The position numbers and the translations under genes were made by a program. Shown one piece after another: positions 50,646-60,055 of a DNA stretch of 64,000 nt (positions are counted from its first letter, which is position 1; each line of letters opens with the position of its first letter). Source of the DNA: an uncultured Methanomassiliicoccales archaeon (lineage in GTDB: Archaea; Thermoplasmatota; Thermoplasmata; Methanomassiliicoccales; Methanomethylophilaceae). The DNA lies in NCBI GenBank assembly GCA_949292635.1, contig CASEZY010000006.1, forward strand, positions 62,001-126,000, written 5' to 3'. The notes beneath the pieces were generated by a model, which worked only from the letters and a program-made list of their open reading frames with translations, was not told the origin of the DNA and did not search any database.

Positions 50646-52055
50646 ATGGGCAGGATGATCGGCAGAGAGGCGGAGCTGACGGAGCTCCGTGCGTTCTTGG
50701 ACGACCCGACCATACATGGGTGTGTCGTCTACGGGGTGAGGCAGGTGGGAAAGACCACGCTCCTCAGGCACCTTGTGGATGAAACCAGGTCCATCTACAT
50801 CCAAGCGATCCGCGGTTCGGAGCAGACAATCGTATCCAGGGCGATGGCATATGTTCGCAGAGTCTTCGATATCGAGGCGGAACCCCATACCCTGTCCGAA
50901 CTGTTGGATGTCCTGGAGTCCGTATGCAGGGAATCCCCGACGCTGATCGTGATCGATGAGTACCAGTACCTCTCCTCATCGCTGGTCCATGCGGACAGCA
51001 TGGTCCAGGGGTTCGTGGACATGGTCCTGCCGGAGACGGGGTCGAAGATGATCGTCTGCGGATCTCAGATCTCATCGATCCTGGGGATCGTCCGCGACAC
51101 GTCGAATCCGTTGTACAACAGGTTCAGATGGAGCCTGGAGGTCCGGGGATTACGGTTCGGTGACACCTGTCTGTTCCACCCCGGCATGGGCGACACGGAC
51201 CTCCTCCGGATGTATATGGTGTTCGGAGGGATGCCCTCCGACCACCTGGCTTTCCGGGGGGAGACCTTCAGGGATGTCATCGAGGGCAGGATGCTGGGTC
51301 GCGGTCTGCCATTCGGTAATCTGGCACGTGCACGCATCGCGGAGGCCGGCGATCCGGAGGTCTGCGAATCCATCGTCCGCGCGATAGCGACGGGCGAGCG
51401 CAGCCTGAAGGGGATATCTCAGGCCACCGGGGTGTCGATGACCACCTGCACCCGGCACATCGACCGGTTGGAGTCCATCGGTGTCGTCGGCAGATACAGG
51501 CCGATGTCGGGTGCACCGGAAAGACCCAGATACCTCATAGCCGACGGGTTGGTAGGTCTATGGTATGCCGCCCTCTCCGACATCGACGAGAACGACCTTC
51601 CCGACGATCCCGCTGACAGGTACGACCTTCTGAGCGGCAGTATCGACACGTTCCTGGGTCATAGGTTCGAGATGTTCTGCATGGAGTACCTTCGCAGCAA
51701 CTATGCGTGTACGGATGTGGGTTCCTGGTGGGGGACGGAGATCGACGAGGACGGCGTTCGGATCGGCGTTGATATAGATGTCGTAGCCAAGGTGAGGATC
51801 GGAGGCCGGAAGCTGTCCCTGTACGGCGAGTGCAAGTTCCGTAACAGGATGATGAAGCTGTCCGACCTGCAGACCCTTGAGCGCAGGGCGCGTGCCTTGG
51901 ACACGGATCCGAACCTCATACTCTTCTCCGCCGGAGGGTTCGAACGGCAGCTGACGGCTGTTGCCAAGAGCCGCGGGGTGTTGTTGGTCGGTATCGAGGA
52001 ACTGATGGGAAGGGCTCCCGCTCCGCCACTGCTGTCTGCCGGAAACAGGATGTGA
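50646..52055 (+). CDS. Archaeal AAA ATPase with wHTH and DUF234 domain (copy 2)
   Basis: 469 residues. Walker A GVRQVGKTTLL is near 31, Walker B TLIVIDEYQYLS near 102, sensor MIVCGSQISSI near 137. The winged helix (SLKGISQATGVSMTTCTRHIDRLESIGVVG) lies at about 255-285. The C-terminal DUF234 region has GHRFEMFCMEYLRSNY, SWWGTE, DIDVVAK and YGECKF, the PD-(D/E)xK-like core. It is a near neighbour and clear paralogue of the next gene. Function is unknown, and the wHTH may bind its own promoter palindromes. Confidence 0.82.
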   Translation: MGRMIGREAELTELRAFLDDPTIHGCVVYGVRQVGKTTLLRHLVDETRSIYIQAIRGSEQTIVSRAMAYVRRVFDIEAEPHTLSELLDVLESVCRESPTLIVIDEYQYLSSSLVHADSMVQGFVDMVLPETGSKMIVCGSQISSILGIVRDTSNPLYNRFRWSLEVRGLRFGDTCLFHPGMGDTDLLRMYMVFGGMPSDHLAFRGETFRDVIEGRMLGRGLPFGNLARARIAEAGDPEVCESIVRAIATGERSLKGISQATGVSMTTCTRHIDRLESIGVVGRYRPMSGAPERPRYLIADGLVGLWYAALSDIDENDLPDDPADRYDLLSGSIDTFLGHRFEMFCMEYLRSNYACTDVGSWWGTEIDEDGVRIGVDIDVVAKVRIGGRKLSLYGECKFRNRMMKLSDLQTLERRARALDTDPNLILFSAGGFERQLTAVAKSRGVLLVGIEELMGRAPAPPLLSAGNRM

Positions 52056-52370
52056 CGTTCGCCTTCAGTTCCATCATGTCCTTGATGTGTTCACTCGCTC
52101 CGATGTTGCCCGGTATCCGATCGTCGCTATCGGAGGGCTCTGAGTCTCTGAGATCCTCTCACGGATGACGGTCGGATCAAAAGAGCCAGATCATAACAAT
52201 ATTGCACCATTCATGTGTGCAATCATGTTCATGGTTATTTGATATGGGAGCGCGTTCACACTTCGTATATCATTTCTAGAAACAAAATTCAAAAATCTGA
52301 ATTTTAAAATTAAAATTCAAAAATCTGAATTTTGATAAGGATTAAATCTCACCCATGCGATATCCAATTG
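52056..52370 (+). other. Intergenic region between the two DUF234 ATPases
   Basis: 315 bases with no convincing gene. It contains an inverted repeat ATTGCAC/GTGCAAT (about 52202-52224), then the paired AAAATTCA/TGAATTTT palindromes (52284-52333) and a TATA-like ATTAAATC (52341-52348) serving the next ATPase. Confidence 0.6.
52284..52333. promoter_or_regulatory. Paired AAAATTCA/TGAATTTT palindromes before DUF234 ATPase copy 3
   Basis: AAAATTCA, AAAATC, TGAATTTT occurs identically at 52284-52305 and 52312-52333, spaced by 28 bp. A further copy with 20 of 22 matching bases lies downstream of the gene at 53830-53851. The TATA-like ATTAAATC follows 8 bp later. Confidence 0.8.
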
Positions 52371-53783
52371 ATGAGCGGATTCATCGGAAGGGATTCGGAA
52401 CTGTCGACGCTGTCCGATTTCATGGACAACCCCGGGGTGCATGGTCTCGTCGTGTACGGGATCCGGCAGGTCGGCAAGTCAGCATTGCTCAGGAATTTCG
52501 CCAAGGGGAGGCGTTCCGTTTACGTTCAGTTGGACCGGGGTTCGGAATCCGCGATAGTCGAGAGTGCCGTCAGTCAGATCCGCTCGGGGGGATTCGCTGT
52601 CGAGGGCGAACCCCGCACCATATCCGGGCTGTTTGATGTGTTGTCCGCCATATGTCTTCAGGAACCGACCCTCATCATCATGGACGAATATCAGTACATG
52701 TCTGGCTTCGCCCCCCATGCGGATACGATGCTTCAGAGGTTCATGGACACCGTCGTCAATGATACGGGATCCAAAGTAATCATTTGCGGTTCGCAGATAT
52801 CCTCTCTACTGGACGCGGTCGAGAACAGCGGTAATCCACTGTACATGAGGTTCCGTATGAGTTTGGAGGTGCTCCCGATGCCCTTCAGGGATGCATGCGA
52901 ATTCCACCCGGGCATGGGTGACAGGGACCTGGTGTCCATGTACATGATATTGGGCGGGATGCCCGGGGATCATCTGCAGTTCGTAGGCCCTACTTTCAAG
53001 GAAGCGGTGTCAAGGGCCCTGTTGGGCAGAGGCCTTCCGTTCCGTAATGCGGCTCGGGGGCGCATAGGGTCAGAGTTGGGGAACACGGATGAGAACGTAG
53101 CCATCGTACGGGCGATGGCCAAGGGACGGCACTCGCTGAGGGAGATAGCCGAATACGTCGGCATACCGGAGAGCACATGCCTTGTAAGGCTCTCCAAACT
53201 GGAGGAGTTGGGTGTGGTCGGCCGCCGTCATCCCATGTGCGGCGCACCGAAGAGGGCCAGTTACGTGATCGCCGATGGTCTGGTGGGGTTGTGGTATTCG
53301 GTGTTCAACGATCTGATCGAGTCTGAACTGCCCGAGGACATCGGGAAGCGCTACGACATACTGGGCAACAGGGTGGAGACCTATCTCGGCAAACGGTTCG
53401 AGACGTTCTGCGCTCAATGGATGGCTCGCAGATACTCCTGCCTGGAGATCGGGTCATGGTGGGGGACGGAGGAGAACGAGGATGGAATCAGGGAAGGTGC
53501 GGACATAGACATCGTCGCCAAGATCACGGAAGAAGGCAAGCGGACGACGGTGTTCTGTGAATGCAAGTATCGCAGCAGGCCTGCCAAGGCGAGGGACCTG
53601 GAGGTCCTGGAGCGCCGCGCACGGGTCTTGGACGGTACAGGCAACCTGGTCATCTTCTCGGCAGGGGGATTCGAGAGGGAATTGACAGCTATGGCGGAAG
53701 ACACCGGGGCCACGCTCATTGGGTTGGATGAGCTCACGGGCAAGGCTCCTGCACCGAGACTGCTGACGTCTGAGAGGGCGTGA
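52371..53783 (+). CDS. Archaeal AAA ATPase with wHTH and DUF234 domain (copy 3)
   Basis: 470 residues from the ATG at 52371 (MSGFIGRDSELSTL), about 26 bp after a TATA-like box. Walker A is GIRQVGKSALL, Walker B TLIIMDEYQYMS, sensor VIICGSQISSL. A winged helix (SLREIAEYVGIPESTCLVRLSKLEELGVVG) is followed by DUF234 features: GKRFETFCAQWMARRY, SWWGTEENEDG, DIDIVAK and FCECKYRSR. It is colinear with copy 2 over its whole length, pointing to a tandem duplication. Private operators differ between the two copies. Confidence 0.82.
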   Translation: MSGFIGRDSELSTLSDFMDNPGVHGLVVYGIRQVGKSALLRNFAKGRRSVYVQLDRGSESAIVESAVSQIRSGGFAVEGEPRTISGLFDVLSAICLQEPTLIIMDEYQYMSGFAPHADTMLQRFMDTVVNDTGSKVIICGSQISSLLDAVENSGNPLYMRFRMSLEVLPMPFRDACEFHPGMGDRDLVSMYMILGGMPGDHLQFVGPTFKEAVSRALLGRGLPFRNAARGRIGSELGNTDENVAIVRAMAKGRHSLREIAEYVGIPESTCLVRLSKLEELGVVGRRHPMCGAPKRASYVIADGLVGLWYSVFNDLIESELPEDIGKRYDILGNRVETYLGKRFETFCAQWMARRYSCLEIGSWWGTEENEDGIREGADIDIVAKITEEGKRTTVFCECKYRSRPAKARDLEVLERRARVLDGTGNLVIFSAGGFERELTAMAEDTGATLIGLDELTGKAPAPRLLTSERA

Positions 53784-53829
53784 CTACACTCTCTTGACAA
53801 TAAAAAACGGAGTTCTGAATCTTACGATC

Positions 53830-53851
53830 AAAAATCAAGAATCTGAATTTT
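53830..53851. promoter_or_regulatory. Third copy of the ATPase copy 3 operator, downstream of the gene
   Basis: AAAAATCAAGA followed by ATCTGAATTTT matches the upstream 22-bp operator at 20 of 22 positions. It lies 47 bases after the gene's stop and outside any obvious promoter. Confidence 0.6.
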
Positions 53852-54025
53852 CGCGGGGTTCGTCCTCCGGGTCGGTTCGGATATGCGCCGATCGTGCGAT
53901 GACACACCTCGCAGTCGCGTCCTAACATGTCCAGTCTTCGATCCCGCACCACGCAGCCGTCGACTGCCGTCGCGTGATTTGAAGGGGCAGAAACAATAAT
54001 TGCGCATCAAGGCCATCCGCGGCCC

Positions 54026-55414
54026 ATGGCAACCACCATCCCCGACGAGCTGGCGGAGCAGCTGACCCTTCTGCAGAGACGCATCGTGAACGAGGAACGC
54101 CAGGTCCTGGTGATCTTCGAAGGCCGTAGCGGAAGGGTGATGGGCAGGGTGATCAACGAGTTCATGAACCTGCTGGAGCCCAGGGGCATCGAGTACACCC
54201 ACTTCGTGCCCGAAGGCATCACCTCGCCGAGGGACATGCTGAGGTACCTTGCCAGGGAGCCTGCCAAGGGGAAGATCGCCATCTACGACCGTTCCTGGTA
54301 TTCATTGATGGTGGCCAGGGCCGACGAGGGCATCGACACCTACCAACTGGAGAGGCTGGCCAGGAACTTCGAGAGGTATCTGTCGAACAACGGGGTGGTG
54401 ATCGTGAAGTTCTACCTGAACATCTCCGACGATTCCATGGACGCCGTGGCCAAGGGGATGCAGGGCAAGAGGAAGTCCGGCACGTTCCTGACGGACGACC
54501 ACATCGACCCCAAGAAGTGGAGGGACAAGCTGGTGATGCCGATGATCGCGTCCACCAACATGCCCTACGCCCCGTGGGATATCATAGACATCAAGGATCT
54601 CTACATGACCATGAACATGGTGGTCCGCACCTTCATGGACAGGACGGAGCTCCGTTTCGACCATCCCCTGAAGCCGGAGCCGGTGACCATGGACACGTCG
54701 TTCCCCAACCCCAGGGAGAACGCCGACCTGACCAAGGAGGCCAAGAGCTACAAGGCGGAGCTGAACAAACTGTCCGCCGAGGTGGCGGAGCTGCAGATGA
54801 AGCTGGCCGAATCCGGGAGGTCCTTGGTACTGGTGTTCGAGGGCTGGGACGCGGCCGGGAAGGGCGGCAGCATCAAGAGGCTGGTCCGTTCGCTGAACCC
54901 CAGGGGATATTACGTGGTGCCGGTGGCCGCCCCCGTGGGGGACGAGAGGGTGCACACCTACCTCTGGAGGTTCGCCACCCGCATGCCCAAACCCGGGCGC
55001 ATAGTGATCTTCGACCGCTCCTGGTACGGCAGGATGATGGTGGAGCCCATCGAAGGTTTCTGCACGGAGGACGAGTATTCACGCTCCGCCATGGAGATCA
55101 GGGCGTTCGAGAGGCTGATCACCGAGTCCGGCGGCATACTGATCAAGTTCTGGATGGAGATCTCATCGGAGGAGCAGCTGGCACGTTTCGACGCCCGCGC
55201 CGCCAACCCCATCAAGGCGTGGAAGATCACCGACGAGGATTGGCGCAACAGGGAGAAGTGGGACATCTACGAGGAATACGTGGACCGGATGATCTCCGCC
55301 ACCAACACCACCCATGCGCCATGGGTGGTGGTGGAGTCCGAGGACAAGAAGTACGGCAGGATCAAGGTGCTCCGCACGGTGAGGGACACCCTGGAAGCCG
55401 CGCTGAAGAACTGA
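54026..55414 (+). CDS. Fused two-domain PPK2-family polyphosphate kinase/phosphotransferase
   Basis: 462 residues holding two PPK2 domains. In the C-terminal half Walker A is intact (FEGWDAAGKGG, near 270) with the lid FDRSWYGRMMVEPIEGF. The N-terminal half keeps IYDRSWYSLMV but its P-loop reads FEGRSGRVMGR, without the usual GKG, so it is probably inactive. This matches the two-domain class II PPK2 enzymes, which phosphorylate AMP to ADP from polyphosphate. It likely recovers energy from stored polyphosphate. Confidence 0.85.
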   Translation: MATTIPDELAEQLTLLQRRIVNEERQVLVIFEGRSGRVMGRVINEFMNLLEPRGIEYTHFVPEGITSPRDMLRYLAREPAKGKIAIYDRSWYSLMVARADEGIDTYQLERLARNFERYLSNNGVVIVKFYLNISDDSMDAVAKGMQGKRKSGTFLTDDHIDPKKWRDKLVMPMIASTNMPYAPWDIIDIKDLYMTMNMVVRTFMDRTELRFDHPLKPEPVTMDTSFPNPRENADLTKEAKSYKAELNKLSAEVAELQMKLAESGRSLVLVFEGWDAAGKGGSIKRLVRSLNPRGYYVVPVAAPVGDERVHTYLWRFATRMPKPGRIVIFDRSWYGRMMVEPIEGFCTEDEYSRSAMEIRAFERLITESGGILIKFWMEISSEEQLARFDARAANPIKAWKITDEDWRNREKWDIYEEYVDRMISATNTTHAPWVVVESEDKKYGRIKVLRTVRDTLEAALKN

Positions 55415-55566
55415 TCCCTGGGATCAGGACCACACGTGAGCGCATGTTTCCGTGTATCGGACAGCGTCGCGCACGTGCGTGCTAATGTTGCGTCGAAGTT
55501 CTTCCGTCATTTGTCGTATTCTGTGTTCGACATGATTAAATACTCAGCACCGATAGTGGTGTCGGG

Positions 55567-56259
55567 ATGACGGATGAACTCATGGAGAAGATAGCGGGGG
55601 AGATAACGCTCTCCTCCGAGCCCGGACTCACCATCAGGAAATGGAGGGAGGAGTTCGGACTGTCCCAGCATCAGCTGGCGGAGGCCATGGGAGTCTCGCA
55701 TTCCGTCATCAGTGACTACGAATCCGGGAGGCGTAAGTCGCCCGGTGCGGGGGTCGTGAAGAAGCTTGTAGAGGCGTTGATAAGGCTGGACCGGGAGGCG
55801 GGTTCCCCCACCATCTCGAAGTACATGCCGGACGCCATGAACGAATGCATCCTCGCCATGGGCGAGTTCAGGAGCGGTGTTCCGATGGACGTATTCATCT
55901 CCACGCTCAACGGCACCAACCTGAACACGGACAAGCTGCCCGCCAAGACGGTCTACGGATACACGATAGTGGATTCGCTGAAGACCATCATGCTCCTGGG
56001 CTCCAACGATTACATGAAGATATACGGCTGGAGCACGGAGAGGGCGCTGATATTCACGGACGTCCACTTCGGACGTTCGCCCATGATCGCTATCAGGGCT
56101 CATCCGCTGACGCCGGCGCTGGTGGTCTACCAAAAGCCGGAACAGGTGGACCCGCTGGCGGTCAAACTCGCCCGGCTGGAGGGGATCCCGCTGGTCACCA
56201 CCGAACTGGAGGTGCCGGCGATAGTAGAGAGACTGGACAGGTTCAAGGAAGGGATCTGA
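55567..56259 (+). CDS. HTH regulator heading the mevalonate entry operon
   Basis: 230 residues. An XRE-type helix-turn-helix ([40 protein letters not shown], near 20-58) is followed by a C-terminal ligand-like region ([44 protein letters not shown]). A TATA-like ATTAAATAC (55532-55540) lies about 28 bp before the ATG at 55567. Its stop overlaps the HMG-CoA synthase start by one base. Such regulators accompany HMG-CoA synthase in several archaea, suggesting control of isoprenoid lipid supply. Confidence 0.82.
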   Translation: MTDELMEKIAGEITLSSEPGLTIRKWREEFGLSQHQLAEAMGVSHSVISDYESGRRKSPGAGVVKKLVEALIRLDREAGSPTISKYMPDAMNECILAMGEFRSGVPMDVFISTLNGTNLNTDKLPAKTVYGYTIVDSLKTIMLLGSNDYMKIYGWSTERALIFTDVHFGRSPMIAIRAHPLTPALVVYQKPEQVDPLAVKLARLEGIPLVTTELEVPAIVERLDRFKEGI

Positions 56260-57311
56260 TGGAAGTTGGAATAGTGAGTTACGGAGCCTACGTGCCCAGA
56301 TACCGCATCACCCCGGAGGAGATCGGCAGGGTATGGGGCGTGAACGGCAAGGCGATGGGTAAGGGCCTGGGGATCAACCAGAAGTCTGTGCCGTCGCCGG
56401 ACGAGGACGTGGTGACCATCGCCACCGAGGCGGCCAGGAACATGATGGCCCGGGTCCCCGAGGTGAACCCCAAGGACATCGGCTGCGTGTACATCGGGTC
56501 CGAATCGCATCCCTACGCGGTGAAGCCCACCTCCACCATAGTGGCGGAGGCCATCGGCGCCACGCCGAACATGACCGCCGCGGACCTGGAGTTCGCATGC
56601 AAGGCCGGTACCGCCGGCATCCAGATGTGCATGGGCCTCGTCGGAGCTGGTATGGTGAAGTATGGAGTGGCCATCGGAGCGGACACCTCCCAGGGAGCCC
56701 CCGGCGACGCTCTGGAGTACTCCGCATCCGCCGGAGGGGCCGCATATCTCATCGGGTCCGAGGACCTCATCGCGGTGATCAACAACACCCTGTCCTTCAC
56801 CACCGACACCCCCGACTTCTGGAGGAGGGAGGGACAGCCCTACCCCAGTCATGGAGGCAGGTTCACCGGCGAACCCGCCTACTTCAGGCACATCACCAGT
56901 GCCGCCAGGCGCATGATGGAGGCTCAGGGCACCACCCCGGACGACTACGACTACGCGGTGTTCCACCAGCCCAACGGCAAGTTCCCCACCCGTGTGGCGG
57001 CTCAGCTGGGCTTCTCCAACGAGCAGATCGCCCAGGGCCTGCTGACCCCCGAGATCGGCAACACCTACAGCGGCGCCGTTCCCCTGGGACTGGCGTCCAT
57101 CCTTGACGTGGCCAAGCCCGGACAGAGGATCTTCGTGACCTCCTACGGATCCGGGGCGGGAAGCGATGCCTTCGACATCACCGTCACCGACAAGATAACC
57201 TCATACAAGAGGGAGAAGGCGAAGGTGCTGTCCGAGATCATGGCCAACACCGTCCAGCTGGACTACGCCAAGTATGCCGTGTACAAGAACAAGATCCTGA
57301 TGCCGGAGTGA
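56259..57311 (+). CDS. Hydroxymethylglutaryl-CoA synthase (archaeal)
   Basis: 350 residues. The catalytic Cys114 lies in [12 protein letters not shown], with [11 protein letters not shown] near 82 and FHQPNGKFP near 235 providing the conserved His region. It condenses acetyl-CoA with acetoacetyl-CoA to HMG-CoA for mevalonate and archaeal lipids. It forms an operon with the regulator upstream and with the thiolase and DUF35 protein downstream, which in methanogens form one complex that channels acetoacetyl-CoA. Confidence 0.94.
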   Translation: MEVGIVSYGAYVPRYRITPEEIGRVWGVNGKAMGKGLGINQKSVPSPDEDVVTIATEAARNMMARVPEVNPKDIGCVYIGSESHPYAVKPTSTIVAEAIGATPNMTAADLEFACKAGTAGIQMCMGLVGAGMVKYGVAIGADTSQGAPGDALEYSASAGGAAYLIGSEDLIAVINNTLSFTTDTPDFWRREGQPYPSHGGRFTGEPAYFRHITSAARRMMEAQGTTPDDYDYAVFHQPNGKFPTRVAAQLGFSNEQIAQGLLTPEIGNTYSGAVPLGLASILDVAKPGQRIFVTSYGSGAGSDAFDITVTDKITSYKREKAKVLSEIMANTVQLDYAKYAVYKNKILMPE

Positions 57312-57315
57312 TAAC

Positions 57316-58485
57316 ATGAGGGACGTAGCAATCATAGGTGTGGGAGTGACCAAGTTCGGAGAGCTCTGGAACAAGTCCTTCCGCGCGATAGGTATCGAGG
57401 CCGGTCTGAAGGCCATCGCCGACGCCGGCCTGTCCGGCGACGAGATCGACGGCCTGTACGTGGGCAACATGTCCGCAGGCAGGTTCGTCAACCAGCAGCA
57501 CATCGACGCACTCATCGCGGACTACTCGGGCATGGCCACCAACCACATCCCGTCCGTTAGGGTGGAGGCGGGAGACGCCTCCGGAGGAGTGGCCTTCAGG
57601 CAGGCGGTCATGGCCGTCGCTTCCGGCATGCAGGACGTGGTCATGGTCGGAGGTGCGGAGAAGATGACCGACCTGGACGACGCAAGCGTCAACTCCATCG
57701 TGGACGCCACCGCTGATGCGGAGTGGGAGGCCGCCATGGGACTGACCTTCGCATCCCTGCACGCCATGATCGCCAGGAGGATGATCCACGACGGCATGGC
57801 CACCAGGGAGGAGATCGCATCCGTGTCCGTGAACAGCCACGCCCACGGTGCCCTGAACCCCAACGCCCAGTTCACCAAGGCCGTGCCCATCGAGACCGTG
57901 CTGAAGGCCGGTGCCGTGGCCGAGCCTCTGGGAGTGTTCGACTGCGCACCCATCTCCGACGGAGCCGCCGCATTGGTGCTCTGCCCCCTGGAGAAGGCGA
58001 AGGAGTACACAGACTCCTACGTGAAGGTGGCAGCGGTCACTCAGGCAAGCGACACGCTGGCACTGTTCCAGAGGGACGACATCACCACCTACGGCGCCAC
58101 CGTCGCGGCGGCCAAGCGTGCGTACGAGATCGCAGGCATCACCGCCGCCGACATCCAGGTGGCGGAGGTCCACGACAACTACACCGTGGGAGGTATCCTG
58201 GCGGCACAGGACCTGGGCTTCGCCAAGCGCGGCGAGGCGGGCAAGACCTTCCTGGAGGGAGGCTACCAGATCGGCGCCGGCAAGCTTGCGATCAACACAT
58301 CCGGAGGACTCAAGGCCCGCGGACACCCCATCGGAGCCACCGGCGTGGCCCAGATCGTGGAGATTGCGGAGCAGATGAGGGGCTCCGCCGACAAGAGGCA
58401 GGTCCCCAACGCCAAGTACGGTCTGGCACAGAGCGTGGGCGGAACGGGTTCCGCCGTCACCGTCAGCATACTGGAGGCGATCTGA
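57316..58485 (+). CDS. Thiolase-like protein of the mevalonate operon, nucleophilic Cys absent
   Basis: 389 residues, thiolase fold throughout (MRDVAIIGVGVTKFGELW, VGGAEKMTDL, SGGLKARGHPIGATGVAQ with the catalytic His). The archaeal acetoacetyl-CoA thiolase nucleophile normally sits in an EAACASG-like motif; here the sequence is EAGDASGG, so Asp87 replaces Cys. The second motif, HDCF-like in methanogens, reads HDNYT. The operon position matches the acetoacetyl-CoA thiolase that pairs with HMG-CoA synthase. Either it has an altered mechanism, or it is a scaffold and another thiolase makes acetoacetyl-CoA. Confidence 0.85.
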   Translation: MRDVAIIGVGVTKFGELWNKSFRAIGIEAGLKAIADAGLSGDEIDGLYVGNMSAGRFVNQQHIDALIADYSGMATNHIPSVRVEAGDASGGVAFRQAVMAVASGMQDVVMVGGAEKMTDLDDASVNSIVDATADAEWEAAMGLTFASLHAMIARRMIHDGMATREEIASVSVNSHAHGALNPNAQFTKAVPIETVLKAGAVAEPLGVFDCAPISDGAAALVLCPLEKAKEYTDSYVKVAAVTQASDTLALFQRDDITTYGATVAAAKRAYEIAGITAADIQVAEVHDNYTVGGILAAQDLGFAKRGEAGKTFLEGGYQIGAGKLAINTSGGLKARGHPIGATGVAQIVEIAEQMRGSADKRQVPNAKYGLAQSVGGTGSAVTVSILEAI

Positions 58486-58886
58486 TGGCATCTGTAGCGA
58501 AGGAATGGAGGGAGATCCCCGGCAGGTACAACCTGGAGGGTTCCAAGTGCCCGGTCTGCGGAAGGATCTACTTCCCCAAGCGCGGGGTGTGCCCCCACTG
58601 CCGCAGGGAGAGCCTGGGCAAGATGCAGGACGTGACCGTCAGCAGGGAGGGCGAGGTCTACTCGTACTCCATCATCCACGACGCGCCCGCCTTCACCAGC
58701 AAGCTGAAGCCCTATGCGGTCGTGATGGTGAAGACCACCGACGGAATAATGATCTCAGGGCAGCTTGTGGACGTGAACCTGGAGGACGTGAAGATCGGCA
58801 TGCCGGTCCGTGCGGTCCTCAGGCGCATCAGCGACGACGGACCCAGCGGTGTGATCCACTACGGGTACAAGTTCGTCCCCAATTGA
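58485..58886 (+). CDS. DUF35 zinc-ribbon/OB-fold protein of the thiolase/HMGCS complex
   Basis: 133 residues. The N-terminal zinc ribbon is CPVCGRIYFPKRGVCPHC (near 22-39); an OB fold follows (TVSREGEVYSYSIIHDAP, IMISGQLVDVN). In Methanothermococcus this DUF35 protein bridges thiolase and HMG-CoA synthase and shares CoA binding. The start overlaps the thiolase stop by one base. A strong terminator follows. Confidence 0.9.
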   Translation: MASVAKEWREIPGRYNLEGSKCPVCGRIYFPKRGVCPHCRRESLGKMQDVTVSREGEVYSYSIIHDAPAFTSKLKPYAVVMVKTTDGIMISGQLVDVNLEDVKIGMPVRAVLRRISDDGPSGVIHYGYKFVPN

Positions 58887-58893
58887 GAGAAAC

Positions 58894-58910
58894 AGGGGGT
58901 GCATCCCCCT
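58894..58910 (+). terminator. Terminator of the mevalonate operon
   Basis: AGGGGG (58894-58899) pairs with CCCCCT (58905-58910) over loop TGCAT, followed by TTCAATCTTTTA, a T-rich tail. Confidence 0.75.
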
Positions 58911-59068
58911 TTCAATCTTTTATCCGTTATTCACTGCCGGCGTCATCGTTCCATCATCGATCGCATATGCCGATCCTTGCAGGGGATCCACGTCCGATCA
59001 CCGGACCGAATCCGCGGTATGATGTCATGCACGATGCGGTCGGACGGTATGTGCCAGCATCAGAAAGC

Positions 59069-60037
59069 TCATGCCCCGGATGCCGAGGCGACAGCGTCCT
59101 TGTACCTGACCGGCGGGTCGACTATGAGCAGGTCGGCGAAGAATCCGTTGACACCGTACATGCGGACCTTGCCGCAGTCCTCCAGGTTCCCGGTGTCCGG
59201 CAGGATCACGGTGACCTTGAACGAATAACCGTTCAGACTGCCGCCCACGGATGCCACGTAGACCCTGAGGAAGTCCTCTCCCTTCCATCTTCTGATCAGC
59301 AGCATCCTCCGTCCCTGGTTGCCGTAGAGGTCCACCGACGTCTCGAACTCCACAGGGTCTCCGCCGTCGTCGGGAACGACCGGTCTCCGCATGGCCTCAG
59401 CCATGGTCATCAATCCGCCCCTGTGGATGTAGCTGTCCTCGTCCGTGTAGCGGGTGTCGGTGACCCTGCGGGCGGCGCGGCTCATCGTCGTCACCAACCC
59501 CGGGGAGCGTATGCCTGGGGTCAGCAGGATGAGGGCCACCATGAAGAAGAGGACAACCTTGGGGATGTTCCAGATGACCACGTTGAATATGAAGTCCCAG
59601 CGGGACATGTACGGGATCAGCCCCCTGTAGTAGATGTAGAACATCAGCATCAGGATGAGCAGTGCGACGAGGGACATGTAGGAGACCGTGGTGGCGTTCC
59701 TGGTCTTCTCGTAGTACAGCAGGATGCCGAACACGAACATGGTGCATCCCACCACTGCGATGGTCAGGCTCATCATGAGATTGAGGATCTGCGTTATGTC
59801 GTAGTCCAGACTGGGGCCGGCGGCCATGTAGTTCAACCCTATGCAGATCGATGCCAAAGCCACGGTCTGTTTCAGGGTGATGGTCTTCCGGTTGTAGATT
59901 ATCCAGATGCCGAAGATGATCAGCAGCGCATGGAAGGCCTCGGTGAGATAGTCGTTGTACACGACGAAATGGAACGAATTTTCGAACCCCATGTAGAGCT
60001 CGATGATGCTGATGACGATCATCAACCGCCACGGCAA
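59069..60037 (-). CDS. Unrecognised membrane protein, type B of duplicated pair (copy 1)
   Basis: 322 residues. Residues 1-180 hold about five or six hydrophobic helices (IFGIWIIYN, VVGCTMFVFGILLYYEKTRNATTVSYMSLVALLILM). The C-terminal 140 residues form a soluble domain (LYGNQGRRMLLIRRW, SVGGSLNGYSF, NGFFADLLIVDPPVRYKD). Nearly every landmark recurs in the protein at 61541-62533, so this is the second gene of a duplicated pair. No family is recognised. Sensing or transport at the membrane is possible. It lies 18 bases from its partner gene. Confidence 0.65.
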   Translation of the reverse strand: MPWRLMIVISIIELYMGFENSFHFVVYNDYLTEAFHALLIIFGIWIIYNRKTITLKQTVALASICIGLNYMAAGPSLDYDITQILNLMMSLTIAVVGCTMFVFGILLYYEKTRNATTVSYMSLVALLILMLMFYIYYRGLIPYMSRWDFIFNVVIWNIPKVVLFFMVALILLTPGIRSPGLVTTMSRAARRVTDTRYTDEDSYIHRGGLMTMAEAMRRPVVPDDGGDPVEFETSVDLYGNQGRRMLLIRRWKGEDFLRVYVASVGGSLNGYSFKVTVILPDTGNLEDCGKVRMYGVNGFFADLLIVDPPVRYKDAVASASGA

Positions 60038-60055
60038 GGATGACCCTGCGATCGT

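Noticed and set aside
53784-54025. Gene between DUF234 ATPase copy 3 and the PPK2 gene
   Set aside because: Only short frames without motifs; the region holds an operator-like copy and otherwise unassigned DNA.
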